A DNA stretch of 64,000 nucleotides from Luzula sylvatica (Eukaryota > Streptophyta > Magnoliopsida > Poales > Juncaceae): positions 65,886,366 to 65,950,365 of the forward strand of contig OX326958.1 of the NCBI GenBank assembly GCA_946800325.1, given 5' to 3'. This document shows, piece by piece, positions 34,701-46,012 of this stretch. How positions within the stretch are numbered: the first letter of the stretch is position 1; every line of letters begins with the position of its first letter. The notes below the pieces were generated by a model, which searched no databases, was not told where the DNA came from, and saw nothing but the letters and a program-made list of their open reading frames with translations. Made by a program: the position numbers and the translations under genes.

Positions 34701-35021
34701 AATCTGCCGGAGACGGAAACGAGTGAATCGAGTAACGGGTTGTGGAAGCATGCGGGCATGGAACGCATGAAGACAACCCGAGACGTGTCAAGACGGTGGG
34801 AGACGTGCGGTATGGGACGTACGGGCTAGTCACCAACGTGACACCGAAGGAAGAGAAGGATGCGAGCGATCAACCCGTCGTGCGTGATCAATTTCACGCT
34901 GGTAATCGTCTATCCTACTTTGCATCGTACCCTCGAAGTCATGGCGTGATCTTGGATTTAGGGAACCGGACCGGGCCTTCATATCCGCTGCGCGGGCCCG
35001 GGGTCGGGCGAATTCCCAACA
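31712..35021 (-). mobile_element. Truncated Ty1-copia element inserted in the satellite
   Basis: Minus-strand element. Its first end is an LTR starting TGTTGGGAATTC (35021 downward), related to the LTRs at 28982 and 54136. Nearly all of gag is missing: after about 600 bp of LTR the sequence passes straight into the last bases of a zinc knuckle. Its other end stops inside the reverse transcriptase. The satellite phase differs on the two sides and there is no target duplication, so one end was lost by deletion. At the gag junction AGCAAGGGGAAGGCTTTGG is repeated (near 34347 and 34400). Confidence 0.9.
31715..34402 (-). pseudogene. Ty1-copia Gag-Pol fragment: protease, integrase, reverse transcriptase
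   Basis: One open frame of about 890 codons. In order: the end of a gag zinc knuckle (WKRNC), aspartic protease core (WVLDTGCGTHIC, about residue 30 of the 885-residue stretch), GAG-pre-integrase motif (FWHCRLGHINEKR), integrase core with the DDE residues (HSDVCGP, TDDFSRYGY, PQWNGVSERRNRT), and reverse transcriptase (WIFKKK, ARLVAKDF, QMDVKTAFLNG, and the catalytic LYVDDILI). It ends at KYLRRTKDQF in the place where RNase H should follow, so RNase H is absent. The frame has no internal stop, indicating a young copy, but lacking gag, RNase H and one LTR it cannot move on its own. Confidence 0.95.
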
Positions 35022-37150
35022 ATCGAAAAACAAACTTTCTTTGTGTTTGTAAAATTTGGTGAAAAGTTAGGTAGAAAAAGATACGGTACGAATGATCCAA
35101 AAACACATTATTTGAACTCCTTAAAGTGTAAAAAGATTGCAATGAATCGAAAAGAAAACTTTCGTAGTGTTTGTTCAATTTGATGAAAAGTTACGTAGTA
35201 AAAGATTCTATCCAAACTATCTAAAAAACACATTATTTGGACTCCTCAGAGCTTTGAAGGATTGTTATGAATCGAAAAACAAATTTTCTTAGTGTTTGTA
35301 AAATTTGGTGAAAAGTTACGTAGTAAAAGATTAGATCCAAACCATCTCAAAAACACGTTATTTGGGCTCCTCAGAGCGTTAAAAGATTGCTATGAATCTA
35401 AAAACAAACTTTCTTAGTTTTTGTAAAATTTGGTGAAAAGTTAGGTAGTGAAAGATACGATATGAATGATCCAAAAACACATTATTTGAACTCCTTAAAG
35501 TGTAAAAAGATTGCAATGAATCGAAAAGAAAACTTTCGTAGTGTTTGTACAATTTGGTGAAAAATTACGTATTAAAAGATTCGATACAAACCATTTCAAA
35601 AACACGTTATTTTGATTCCTCAGGGCGTTAAAAGATTGTTATGAATCGAAAAACAAACTTTCTTGGTGTTCGTAAAATTTGGTGAAATGTTATGTAGTAA
35701 AAGATACGATACAAATGATCTACAAACACATTATTTGAACTCCTCCAACGGTAAAAAGATTGTTATGAATTGAAAACAAACTTTCTTAGTGTTTGTGAAA
35801 TTTGGTGAAAAGTTATGTAGTAAAAGATACGATACAAATGATCTAAAAACACGTTATTTGAACTCCTCAAAAGGTAAAAATATTGCTATGAATCGAAAAA
35901 CAAACTTTCTTTGTGTTTGTAAAATTTGGTGAAAAGTTAGGTAGTAAAAGATACGATACGAATGATCCAAAAACACATTATTTGAATTCCTTAAAGTGTA
36001 AAAAGATTGCAATGAATCGAAAAAAAAACTTTCGTAGTGTTTGTACAATTTGGTGAAAAGTTACGTAGTAAAAGATTCTATCCAAACTATCTCAAAAACA
36101 CATTATTTGGACTCCTCGGAGCTTTAAAAGATTGTTATGAATCGAAAAACAAAGTTTCATAGTGTTTGTAAAATTTGGTGAAAAGTTACGTAGTAAAAGA
36201 TTAGATCCAAACCATTTCAAAAACACGTTATTAGGGATCCTCAGAGCGTTAAAAGATTGCTATGAATCTAAAAACAAACTTTCTTAGTTTTTGTAAAATT
36301 TGGTTAAAAGTTAGGTAGTAAAAGATACGATAAGAATGATCCAAAAACACATTATTTGAACTCCTTAAAGTGTAAAAAGATTGCAATGAATCGAAAAGAA
36401 AAATTTCGTAGTGTTTGTACAATTTGGTGAAAAGTTACGTAGTAAAGGTTCGATCCAAACCATCTCAAAAACACGTTATTTGAACTCCTCAATGCGTTAA
36501 AAGATTGCTATGAATCGAAAAGAAAACTTTCTTAGTGTTTGTACAATTTGGTGAAAAACTACGTATTAAAAGATTCGATCCAAACCATCTCAAAAACACG
36601 TTATTTTGATACCTCAGAGCGTTAAAAGATTGTTATGAATCAAAAAACAAACTTTCTTAGTGTTCGTAAAATTTGGTGAAATATTATGTACTAAAAGATA
36701 CGATACAAATGATCTAAAAACACATTATTTGAACTCCTCAAACCGTAAAAAGAGTGTTATGAATAGAAAAACAAACTTTCTTAGTGTTTGTGAAATATGG
36801 TGAAAAATTATGTAGTAAAAGATACAATACAAATGATCTAAAAACACGTTATTTGAAGTCCTCAAAGCGTTCAAAAGATTGCTATGAATCGAAAAGAAAC
36901 CTTTCTTAGTGTTTGTACAATTTGGTAAAAAGTTACGCAGCAAAAGATTCGATCCAAACCATCATAAAAACACGTTATTTGAATTCCTCAGAGCGGTAAA
37001 AGATTGTTATGAATCGAAAAATAAATTTTCTTAGTGTTTGTAAAATTTGGTGAAATGTTATGTAGTAAAAAATACGATACAAATGATCTAAAAACACGTT
37101 ATTTCAGAAAAATCAATTATGTAGTAAAAGATACGATACAAATGATCTTT
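35022..37150 (+). repeat. 124-bp satellite array, block 3 (about 17 monomers)
   Basis: The array resumes mid-monomer (ATCGAAAAACAAAC) after the copia LTR and runs to about 37150, where it breaks into other AT-rich repeats. The CTCCTTAAAGTGTAAAAAGA variant is frequent here. Confidence 0.95.
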
Positions 37151-37860
37151 TTAACCACAGGAAATAAAAAAGCGAAGTTTAACACTTTCAGAAAAATCAA
37201 TTATCCTATTTCTTTATTTTTATATATCAATGCCAAAAGTGAAGTCTTACCCGAGCAAAATATTGATTTTTCATGTTTTCCTCAAAAATTCCTTAATAGA
37301 AGACTAACACACACACATTTATATGTTTTCAAAACAAATCTGAAAATTGAAAAAAGTGAAGTCTACCTTCAAAAAACAATTAACCTATTTTCTAAAATGA
37401 GCAAAAAATATTGAATTTTCATGTTTTTCTCAAAAACAAACATGAATATCTATTTTTCAAACATTTCTTAAAAACAAAAAGAAGTGAAGGCCCAACACCT
37501 TCAAAAAAATAAATTATCATATTTTTTCATAAAATGTCAAAATTGAAGTGTAACATAAACAAAATACTCATTTTTCACATTGTTTTCAAAATACTCCGTA
37601 ATAAAAAACTAACACACACAAATTTCTATATTTTCAAAAGATTCTTCAAAAATCAATTATCATATTTTTTGAAAAAAAAATTCTAAATTAATCTCTAAAA
37701 CGAGCAAAATATTGAGTTTCAATGTTTTTTTCTCATATAACTTTGTAATTGAAGATTAACACAAACAAATTTCTTTTTTGTAAAAATCACAAAAACCGAA
37801 GTTTAAAACCAGCAAAAAAATGAACTAACATGTTTTTCTCTAAAAATGACAAAATTGAAG
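37151..37860. repeat. Degenerate repeats with AAATTGAAGT and ATTTTCATGTTTT words
   Basis: Loosely repeated segments such as GTGAAGTCTTACC, ATGAGCAAAATATTGA and TTTTTCATGTTTT, related to those at 19560-19870. There are no ends and no coding signal. Confidence 0.5.
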
Positions 37861-38082
37861 TGTAACACGAGCAATATACTCAATTTTATTGTGTTTCGCC
37901 ATGTTACTTGGCAAAATACACCTCTGTTTCGTCAAGGTGGCCGTCGAAATAGTTACAGCCGCGGATTTATCGAAACCAACTTTATTTTTGCAAATGAGAA
38001 TCTGTTTGATGCAATATACTCAATTCTGAAGACTACTTGTATTGAAAAGAAAAGTACTTTGAAAATGCTTGCCAGGCATTAA
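37861..38082 (+). CDS. Unidentified exon-like ORF end
   Basis: The last 58 or so codons of a 78-codon frame have balanced composition unlike the surrounding AT-rich repeats: TWQNTPLFRQGGRRNSYSRG, then FIETNFIFANENLF and DAIYSILKTT before TAA at 38080-38082. This looks like a last exon of a real protein, but I cannot name the family, and no partner exon was seen upstream, where only repeats occur. It is convergent with the TrpRS gene (3' ends facing, 440 bp apart). A gene relic is the most likely explanation. Confidence 0.35.
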   Translation, partial: CNTSNILNFIVFRHVTWQNTPLFRQGGRRNSYSRGFIETNFIFANENLFDAIYSILKTTCIEKKSTLKMLARH

Positions 38083-38519
38083 CTGTATTTAATTTTCGGT
38101 AACTTGTATGATTAAATATTCAATCTTTTTACCATTAGAGTTTCTCTTTACGTCGTTTATTGCTGTATGTTAAATTGTTGATTTTCAAAATAATATGTAC
38201 CGGTACCGCGCAAAACAAAATATTCATTCTGAAACCACATATAAAACTCCAAATCTTCCAGCCACAATGTTCCAAAAAAAGCAAAAACATAAACACTTAT
38301 ATTACTTAAAAATACTTGCAAAAAAAAAATACCATATATCAAATTATGGAAAACTAAAATAAACGCTTATAATCATTTGTTGTCAAGGAAAAATAAATAT
38401 TAATAAATGAAAAACATGTTAAGTAATAAAAACAACACAACAAACATGAAAAACTCAAAATTGATTATTTATTCAAACATAAATTAATTAATTAAAAGGC
38501 AACCCTTGGAAAGAGTCAA
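38083..38519. other. 3' flank of the tryptophanyl-tRNA synthetase gene
   Basis: AT-rich non-coding DNA. A minus-strand AATAAA lies near 38470, about 50 bp beyond the TrpRS stop codon, and is a reasonable polyadenylation signal; another lies near 38157. Confidence 0.45.
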
Positions 38520-40759
38520 CTAGTCGAACATGTGAGGCAGTGGCCTCGCAGCCATAAACACATCCACCATCTGTAATAAATTATTTTACAAATTACACAA
38601 AAATAATAATACAATTATTAATTTACAAAACAAAAAGGAATACAAATATATATACCTCCTCAGAGACTGACGAACGGGCCCACTGATGTCGCTCGACAAT
38701 TTCAGAAAGTACCTCTACGAGTCGCTTTTTCACCTCTCCGGTCAACATACGTCCCGCTCCATACTCCTACAATAAATAAAATTTTAATTCACAAAAATAT
38801 TATTAAAAGTACAAATGAAACGAACCTTTTTTATGAGCTCGAGTTCATCATCGTCGTCAAGGAAGAAATTGAGGTATTTAATAGACACATCCACCTATGA
38901 AACCAACCACAAATATTCAAAAGATTTTTAACAATTAAGTTCAATAAATAAATAAATAAATAATAATAAAAAAGTCACAAAAAGTACATCTAAATTTGCA
39001 CCATATTTCCTGTGATTTTCAACGGAATCCTGGCCTCCGGAGAAAGCATACCTATTTACCTATATAATAACAAAAGACCAATATTAATTAACTAAAAAAA
39101 TAATTTTATATATTAATAAAAGAGATATGAGATAAAGAAAAGAATGCCTTATTCTTTATTTCTTTCAAAGAATCAGTCACATAAATTGCAGAGCTCGCAT
39201 CACTGGCCGACATTTTACCTGACTCCCCCTAAATTCATTCAAAATAACAAAATATTCATAAATCCGATTAAATATATAAGCTTTGAAATTATGTACCTGA
39301 AGAGCAGGGAAAAACTTGGATTCGATCAAAGCAGGTTTATTATAGCCTATTCTCGGTGCAACATCTCGAGTCATTCTGAAATATGGATCCTAAATAGTCA
39401 TAAAATAAGCACAAATTATTAGAAAAAGACGAGATTATTCAATTTGAGGTGGCAGCATTTCATTGGTTGTAACTTTATACCTGATCTATAGCACATGGTA
39501 TTAAGCAACGGAGATTATCGTATTTCCCAGAGAATAAATGTGGAAATGTACTAGGGAATGATGGTGCAGCCTATAAATAAATAAAAATATATTAGGAGAA
39601 TTTTCAAACAAAAATAATAATAACAATAATAATATGATAATTAACAAGACAACAGAATATAAAAAGTAACCTGAATATAAGGAAAGAAGAATTTGCCTCC
39701 ATAATCCTCAAGTGTTAATCCAAAAATACCTACAATCTATTATTCAAATAAAGAACAAAATTTAACTTAATTAAAAAAAATTATTAAATAAATAAATAAC
39801 CAGGATTTTAAGTTAAAAAAAAAAAAAGTCACCTTATTGCCCGTGACACAGTTTGCAATTCTAACCATATTTTTATACATCGGACTGAAAAAATATAATT
39901 AAAAAACAATTAATAAAAAAAAGAAAGTAAGAGGTTTAGGGTTTAGAGAGGACTTACGGACACATATAACTAAAATCAGGGAAAATGAAAGTTTTTTGAA
40001 CATCGAATCCACAAGCAATAATATCTTTTGCATTCTCACGAGCCAGTCTTTCTGTTTCCTCAATCGATAAACCTTTCCACATGCATTTCTCATCGTCTGT
40101 TAGCTGTATTACTAGCGGGACCTTAAACACTTCTTGTAGATACCTGTGAAACGAATTATGAGAGTGGTGATCAACTAAATATTATTACGGTGTTTCAGTG
40201 TGCTTACTTGGTGAACATAAAGGGGATTAAATGACCCAAATGTAGAGATTCGGAGGATGGGCCTCGTCCAGTGTACAAGTAGAACTTCTCGCCTTTCTCG
40301 TATGCATCCAATATTTCGTTCAAATCCCTGAAAATTTTAGAAAATATAATAATTGAAGTAAATTCCATCGAGAAAGTGTCATTCTTACATAACTAGATTA
40401 TGAGGAATGAATGATGCTGAGTAGATAGCAGATAAGAAGATCTCAATTTTATCATTGAAACCATCATAAATTTGCAAGGTTTATTAGGGTTTAGTTCAAA
40501 CATCTAACCTGTGGGCGAAAAAGAGGCCGCGTCTGAGAAAAACATGGGCACGGCGACCAGTGAGGCGCTCAACGCGCTGAATTATAGTTTCATCGAGTCT
40601 CTGACAGCCGAATTTGTCGACGAGCTTGTCGTAATCAATTTTGCCCCCTTTCGCGGACACCTCCCATGGATTCACCACTTGATCTTCTTCTTCTGCATTA
40701 GCGATTAGGTCTCCGACTTTTTTGTCCAAGGTTTGTCCTGCTCCCTCCGGCGCCGCCAT
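38520..40759 (-). CDS. Tryptophan--tRNA ligase, cytoplasmic (12 exons, 413 aa)
   Basis: Attaches tryptophan to tRNA(Trp) in the cytosol using ATP. Exons, in order of translation: 40509-40759, 40208-40327, 39958-40143, 39833-39884, 39671-39736, 39481-39570, 39297-39389, 39148-39228, 38988-39059, 38826-38894, 38656-38766, 38520-38570. They join without frame breaks to 414 codons including TAG. The N-terminus carries [20 protein letters not shown], typical of plant cytosolic TrpRS. Class I signatures are HLGH in [12 protein letters not shown] (HIGH motif, exon 2) and GKMSAS (KMSKS loop, exon 8). [29 protein letters not shown] and [10 protein letters not shown] are family hallmarks. All introns are GT-AG except intron 8 (39060-39147), which appears to start with GC. 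The ATG at 40759 is the first one and fits the family length (about 400 aa). No TATA box was recognised upstream. Confidence 0.97.
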
Positions 40760-41505
40760 TGCTGGGTGGAGAAAGGGAAAATGAACCTCTAAGCTTTTAG
40801 CCTTTTAACCGAGAATTCAATTCCTCAAGCAATTAAAACCCGGAGATCCAGTTCTTCGGTTTTCTATCAATCCGGAAATCCTATTCCGCAAACCCCAGGA
40901 GTTGTGACGAGTCAGACCCACGTTTCCCACTCAATCCTATTTTAAAATGGGGAAAATATACTTGTTCCCCCGAACTCATCCGAATTCCCAACCCATTTGA
41001 TAAGATGACAAATGAATTGATTAACATTTTAATTAATAATTAATTGTCCTGTTTAATTGGCATGTCAATTTATTTTAAGGTGGTGGCAAGAGCTACCATG
41101 GGTTAATAAAAAAGGGTCAATAAAAAGCGATTTAAATTTTTTGTTAACAAATGACTTTTATACCCCTATTTATTTTGGTTGTTATTTATTACACTCAAAT
41201 ATTAATATTATTATCTTTTCTCAATCATGCAAAAATATCTTTTTTAATAGTACGAAGAATCAAATATAATAAATATAAAAATATAAATAAGTCAAATTAT
41301 GTATACATTCCGTTTTTATCTTAATAATGTACATGATTATTATTCATCTAAAAATGAAATTTATTATTCATCTAAAAATGAAATTTAGTCTTTGAATATG
41401 CAAAAAGTGTCTTATTATTATTCTTCTTATTATTATTATTATGGAAGATAATTGCACTAATTGATAAGTGTAATAAATATCAATCATCATTAACAGGGGC
41501 ATAAT
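40760..41505. other. TrpRS upstream region and a MITE-like remnant
   Basis: The first 170 bp would hold the TrpRS leader and core promoter; no TATA box stands out. From about 40930, GGGGAAAATATACTTGTTCCCC resembles the left end of the AGGGAAATT-type MITEs found at 846 and 3851, but no right end could be fixed. The rest is AT-rich without features. Confidence 0.4.
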
Positions 41506-41816
41506 TAGGGGTGTCAATGGGGCGGATATTGCCCGAACCGACCCGAACCGTATCCGAAAAATATCCGGATCCGAAAATAAAATATCCAGATCCGGATGGA
41601 ACCGGATCCGGAACCGTATCCGTTTTTACGGGTATGGATCCGGATCTAGGAGCTAAAATTTTGATGGATCCGGATATGGATCCGGATACTATCCGGATCC
41701 GAATAAAATGTGTAAGCGGATAACCGTTTTGTTGTAATCATGATCAAAATTATAGTAATACATAATAGACAATAACTATATTTTAATTCACAATTATACA
41801 TAATAATCAATAATCA

Positions 41817-41883
<67 letters not shown>

Positions 41884-42138
41884 TTAAAATTATAAAATAA
41901 TCAAGATTTGAATTCTAAAAATATTATTATATTATTATACCATAGTATCCGTTTTAATATCCGAATAGGATCCGTATCCGTATCAATATCCGACAATATC
42001 CGAACCGTATCCGTATCCGTTTAATATCCGAACCGGATCCGGGTTGTACCGTATCCGGATCCATATCCGGAAAAAAAATATGGATATGGATCTGGTACGA
42101 CCACTATCCGAACCGTATCCGAACCGTTGACACCCCTA
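41506..42138. mobile_element. hAT-type MITE with perfect 8-bp target duplication GGCATAAT
   Basis: Ends are TAGGGGTGTCAA and TTGACACCCCTA, flanked by GGCATAAT at 41498-41505 and 42139-42146. Subterminal regions are full of GGATCCGGAT/TATCCG words in opposite orientation on the two sides. A (TA)n tract occupies 41819-41876 in the middle. There is no transposase. The perfect duplication suggests a fairly recent insertion. Confidence 0.93.
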
Positions 42139-42146
42139 GGCATAAT

Positions 42147-43246
42147 GATCATTTGATAAAAAAAAATCGATCTTATTTAAGTCATGTTAGCGTTTGCAAT
42201 AGCGCCACCCTTCATTTTTGATTTTATGTTCTATCATTTTTTTAGCCAATCGTATAACGAGTCAGTAATGGGTAAGATTTAGTGTTGCATCACTTTTGTA
42301 AACACGGTGAAACGAGTCACACTAATGAGCAAATAAAATGAATGTACTAAGAATATCTAAATAAATTCATATTAATACTAATTTTAATATATAAATATAT
42401 TCGTAGTATATTTTAATATAGTTTTAGTATCTAAGAAATTCATAATTATACTTATTTTAATATATAAATAAATTGATAGTAAAATGTATACGCAAATTTA
42501 GAAAGGTATTTATTCTCCCAATAAAAGGAAAATGAAAAAAACAGACAATTGTATTTCGTAGCTAAAAAATTTAAATAATTCTTTATTTTACAATATATAC
42601 ACGGCAATTAACAAGTTAGCTTTATTGGAAAAAAAATACTTATTCTTATCCTTGAAAATATAGTGCATATAATATTGTTTGAGTAAAATAAAATAATACA
42701 GCACGTTTATGGTATAATGAATCATGTAAACCATTATAAAATTTAGAACAAAATATGAACCAAAAATTTTTTGTAACCTCGCAAGTCATAACTTTCAAAA
42801 TAAAACACATCTCCTGTAAAATTTAAAACACATGGCATGATCATATCATAATTTCATAATAAAAATAGAGAATAATATTTTTTATAATTTCCTAAAATAC
42901 AAACTATAAAGGAAAAATTGAGCACAAATATAATCTCGAATCATGAATTCTCTATTTTATGTTTTCGAAGCGGAGCGAGGGTACCTCCTAGCAGAACTCA
43001 AAACGTTTATTTCGCCACGTGTCTGATTATTATGAAATCAAAATTTCAAACATAATTATAGCCATCAACATGTTCAATAACCATTCATTATTCCTGAATA
43101 ATTGAGCACAAATATATTATGTATGTAATATGTTAGTATATATATATATAATAGTTATAAGAATATATTATATATAATATTATATTATTTATTATATTAT
43201 TTGTGATAATTTATTTAGTTAATTATCTTTTTGTGTTAGATATTTT
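42147..43246. other. AT-rich DNA, no feature
   Basis: No gene or transposon end was recognised. GAAGCGGAGCGAGGGTACCTCC near 42967 recurs partly near 46057 (GAAGCGGAGAGAGGTCC), which may reflect an unrecognised dispersed repeat. Confidence 0.45.
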
Positions 43247-43517
43247 TAAGGGTATTCAAACGGTTCAGTTTATTCGGATAGCGAACCGAACATGTCGAAT
43301 TTGATTTTATTGGTTTGATTTTTTTATTTTTTTGGTTCGGTTCGGTTGAAAAAATGGTATTGTGCAGTTCGGTTTGGAGGTTTGAAAACTAGTGTCGGAG
43401 GTTTCAAGAGTTAAAACGGATTGTTTGGTATGGTCTGAATTTAATTCGGTTCGGATTAAATCGGTTTGTTCTTATTCAGTTCGGATTGAACCGAATCGAC
43501 CCAATGAACATTCCCTA
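43247..43517. mobile_element. Probable hAT-type MITE (271 bp)
   Basis: Ends are TAAGGGTATTCA and the reverse of TGAACATTCCCTA, flanked by GATATTTT and GATATTAT (7 of 8 bases). Interior short repeats TTCGGTTCGG lie in opposite orientation on the two sides, as in the 41506 family. Confidence 0.5.
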
Positions 43518-43702
43518 GATATTATATATTTAGATAAAACAATATTAAAATTTATTGTTGTTCAAAAAATCATATCATTTCTATTTCAATACAAATACCA
43601 AATTTGATATTTTTAAGCATGTTTATTTGTACGTCAGAAATACATAAAATATTCAAATACCCCACATGTAGTATCCGATTCATAGCAAATGAATATCTTT
43701 TT

Positions 43703-43953
43703 GAAAGAGGTTTGACAATGTGTCGATACCTCGAATATATTAGATCAAAGAAGTGAAACGAAAGAGAGAATTTGGGGAGAATATATAAGACAATATTCTT
43801 ATCTTTTTCGAAGAGAATCATAAGCCAAGAATCGTGGCCATTATAGGTTTCTTTTTTTTTATATTGATGCCGCCGGGATTCGAACCCACAACCTCTACAA
43901 CATGAGGGTTTATTGTGCTGAGCACTCAACCATCTAGGCTATGAGACCATTGG
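43703..43953 (-). mobile_element. tRNA-derived SINE with 22-bp target duplication
   Basis: On the minus strand the head reads GGTCTCATAGCCTAGATGGT, contains a TAGCCTAGATGGTTGAGTGC A-box-like stretch and a perfect GGGTTCGAATCCC B box (RNA polymerase III promoter), and ends near GGCGGCATC. An A-rich spacer and about 150 bp of body follow. The element is bracketed by CATAGCAAATGAATATCTTTTT at 43681-43702 and 43954-43975, a perfect 22-bp target duplication typical of LINE-type priming. Length about 251 bp. Confidence 0.88.
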
Positions 43954-44111
43954 CATAGCAAATGAATATCTTTTTATAGCAAATGAATATCATTATACGG
44001 TATTCAATACGATACGATATGACTTGGGCTTTTGTCACATATATTAGCAAAAAAGTTAAAGTTTGTCAAACAAGTTCCAACTTAAACTCAATTGTTAGTA
44101 TATATTAGGAC

Positions 44112-44801
44112 AGGGGAGTTCTATCATACACCCTTTCAAAAGGATATTTTGGGTATTTTGAAGAGTGTATCATAAATTTTACTTTTTATCAATGTTTTAA
44201 ATAGCGTGCAGCGGCATGCAGCGTTTTGACGTTTAATTTAGCGTTTAGCGTTAGCGGGCGATATAGCGCCGCTTCACCATCACATCGGATTTTTTGATCG
44301 GAATTATTATTTTTATAATACTACAATATAAATATAAATATAAATTAGCGGTCCAATATTATAAATAAAATTATGTTGAATGCATATTTATATCAACCTC
44401 ACAAACTAACATAAATTAAAATTCATCTCTAAGAAAAATATATTATTATTATTATTAATTTTGTTTTTATTTTTATTATTATATTATTGTAATTATAATA
44501 AGGCTATTAATAGTTGTTGTTGATGTTGTTATTATCTTATTTTTCCTATAATAATAATAATAATAGTAAGTATGCTTATTATTATTATTATTGGTATCGT
44601 TGTCATTATTATTATTATTATTATTATTATTTAATAACAATAATTATTATTTTATACTAATAATATTAATTATTATTATTATTATTGTTATTATTATTTA
44701 GTACCAATAATAATAATAACAATAATTATTAATACTATTACCATTATTTAATAACAATTATTATTATTGTGTAATGATAATAGTGATTATTATTATTTAA
44801 T

Positions 44802-44892
<91 letters not shown>

Positions 44893-45251
44893 AATAATAA
44901 TAATCATCATCATCACGCTATAGCACCGCTACGGCCGCTATAATTGAACGCTTCATGCTATAGCGGTCCGCTATAGCGTTGTAGCGGAACAAAATGCTAC
45001 AAAGCTAAATTCCGAAGCGATGCAGCGTTTACCTCCCAAAACCCGCTATAGCACGCTATAGCGCCGCTATTTAAAACACTGCTTTTTATAGATATTTTTT
45101 CTTTCATGAACAATTCAAATTTCCTATTTAGCATATCATTTATTGATAAATAAACTTGAAAAATTACTTTAAATACTCATTAATTAATAATTACACAAAA
45201 TATCTTTGAAAATGGATGTATCATAAGCAAAAGGGGCGTATGATAGAACTC

Positions 45252-45255
<4 letters not shown>
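44112..45255. mobile_element. MITE with AGGGGAGTTCTATCATAC ends, interrupted by a nested element
   Basis: AGGGGAGTTCTATCATAC at 44112 is repeated inverted as GTATGATAGAACTCCCCT ending at 45255, and similarity continues inward (CACCCTTT against CGCCCCTTTT). Most of its length is the nested element 44191-45081, so the original MITE was only about 240 bp. The right flank is a TA microsatellite, which hides any target duplication. Confidence 0.75.
44191..45081. mobile_element. Nested hAT-type element with 8-bp duplication CTTTTTAT
   Basis: Ends are CAATGTTTTAAATAGCG and CGCTATTTAAAACACTG, with CTTTTTAT on both sides (44183-44190 and 45082-45089). Subterminal GCGCCGCTATAGC-type words occur at both ends. 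The interior is AT-rich with (ATT)n tracts and a (CAA)n microsatellite of about 90 bp at 44800-44890. There is no transposase. Confidence 0.88.

Positions 45256-45333
<78 letters not shown>
45256..45333. repeat. (TA)n microsatellite, about 39 units
   Basis: Uninterrupted TA dinucleotides between two DNA-transposon ends. Confidence 0.95.
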
Positions 45334-45335
<2 letters not shown>

Positions 45336-45935
45336 ATGTTGTAAAAATCGGTCTAGGCGGCCGACTAGGCGGCGCCTAGGCGCTAGGCGTTGGGAAAACG
45401 CCCACGTATAGCCTAGGCGTTCCTGTCTAGACGGAATTCCGCCTAGGTCCGTCTAAATAGCGCCTAGGCCCGCATAATTCCGCCTGGGTCCGTCCAGGCC
45501 AATTTTTTTTTTTTTTTGTTTTGTTTTAAGACCCACAACTCATTTCATTTCTTATTTTTATTTTTAGTAATTTTATTTTATGATTTATTTGAATTTGTAT
45601 TAATGTTATTTTGTAGATTTCATGTTATAATTTGTTTGGACGTTGTTTTAAATAAATTAATATGTATATTTCATGTTATGATTTGTTTGGACGTTGTTTT
45701 AAATAAATTAATATGTAGATTTCATGTTATGATTTGTTTGGACGTTGTTTTAAATAAATCAATATACATTAATTTTAGTATAAAAAATTGTATCACAAAT
45801 TATAATATATAAAAATTAAAAAAATTACAAAAACTATGTAAAATTACAAATCCGCCTAGATCCGATTAATCCCCGATTAATCCTTCTAGGCGTTAGACGG
45901 TGCCCGTCCGCCCGACTAGCGCCTAGCGATTTCTG

Positions 45936-45939
<4 letters not shown>
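45334..45939. mobile_element. Probable hAT-type element flanked by TA tracts
   Basis: The left end CAATGTTGTAAAAATCGG corresponds to the inverted right end CGATTTCTGTAATA. Subterminal words CGCCTAGGCG, GGCGCCTAG and ACTAGCGCCTAG occur at both sides. Structure parallels the nested element at 44191. The flanks are pure TA, so the target duplication cannot be read. Confidence 0.6.
45614..45766 (+). repeat. 51-bp tandem repeat, three copies
   Basis: Units of about 51 bp containing ATTTCATGTTATGATTTG and GGACGTTGTTTTAAATAAAT begin near 45618, 45669 and 45720. They give a 98-codon ORF with a repeated peptide, which is not a gene. Confidence 0.85.

Positions 45940-46009
<70 letters not shown>
45940..46009. 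repeat. (TA)n microsatellite, about 35 units
   Basis: Pure TA tract on the other side of the hAT-like element; possibly the same original TA tract split by the insertion. Confidence 0.95.

Positions 46010-46012
<3 letters not shown>

Noticed and set aside
26130..37150. CRISPR-like array
   Set aside because: The whole 124-bp unit is repeated with no unique spacers, and the setting is a plant nuclear genome.
43863..43950. Functional tRNA gene on the minus strand
   Set aside because: A and B boxes are present, but no proper cloverleaf or anticodon arm; flanking 22-bp duplications and a body show it is a SINE.
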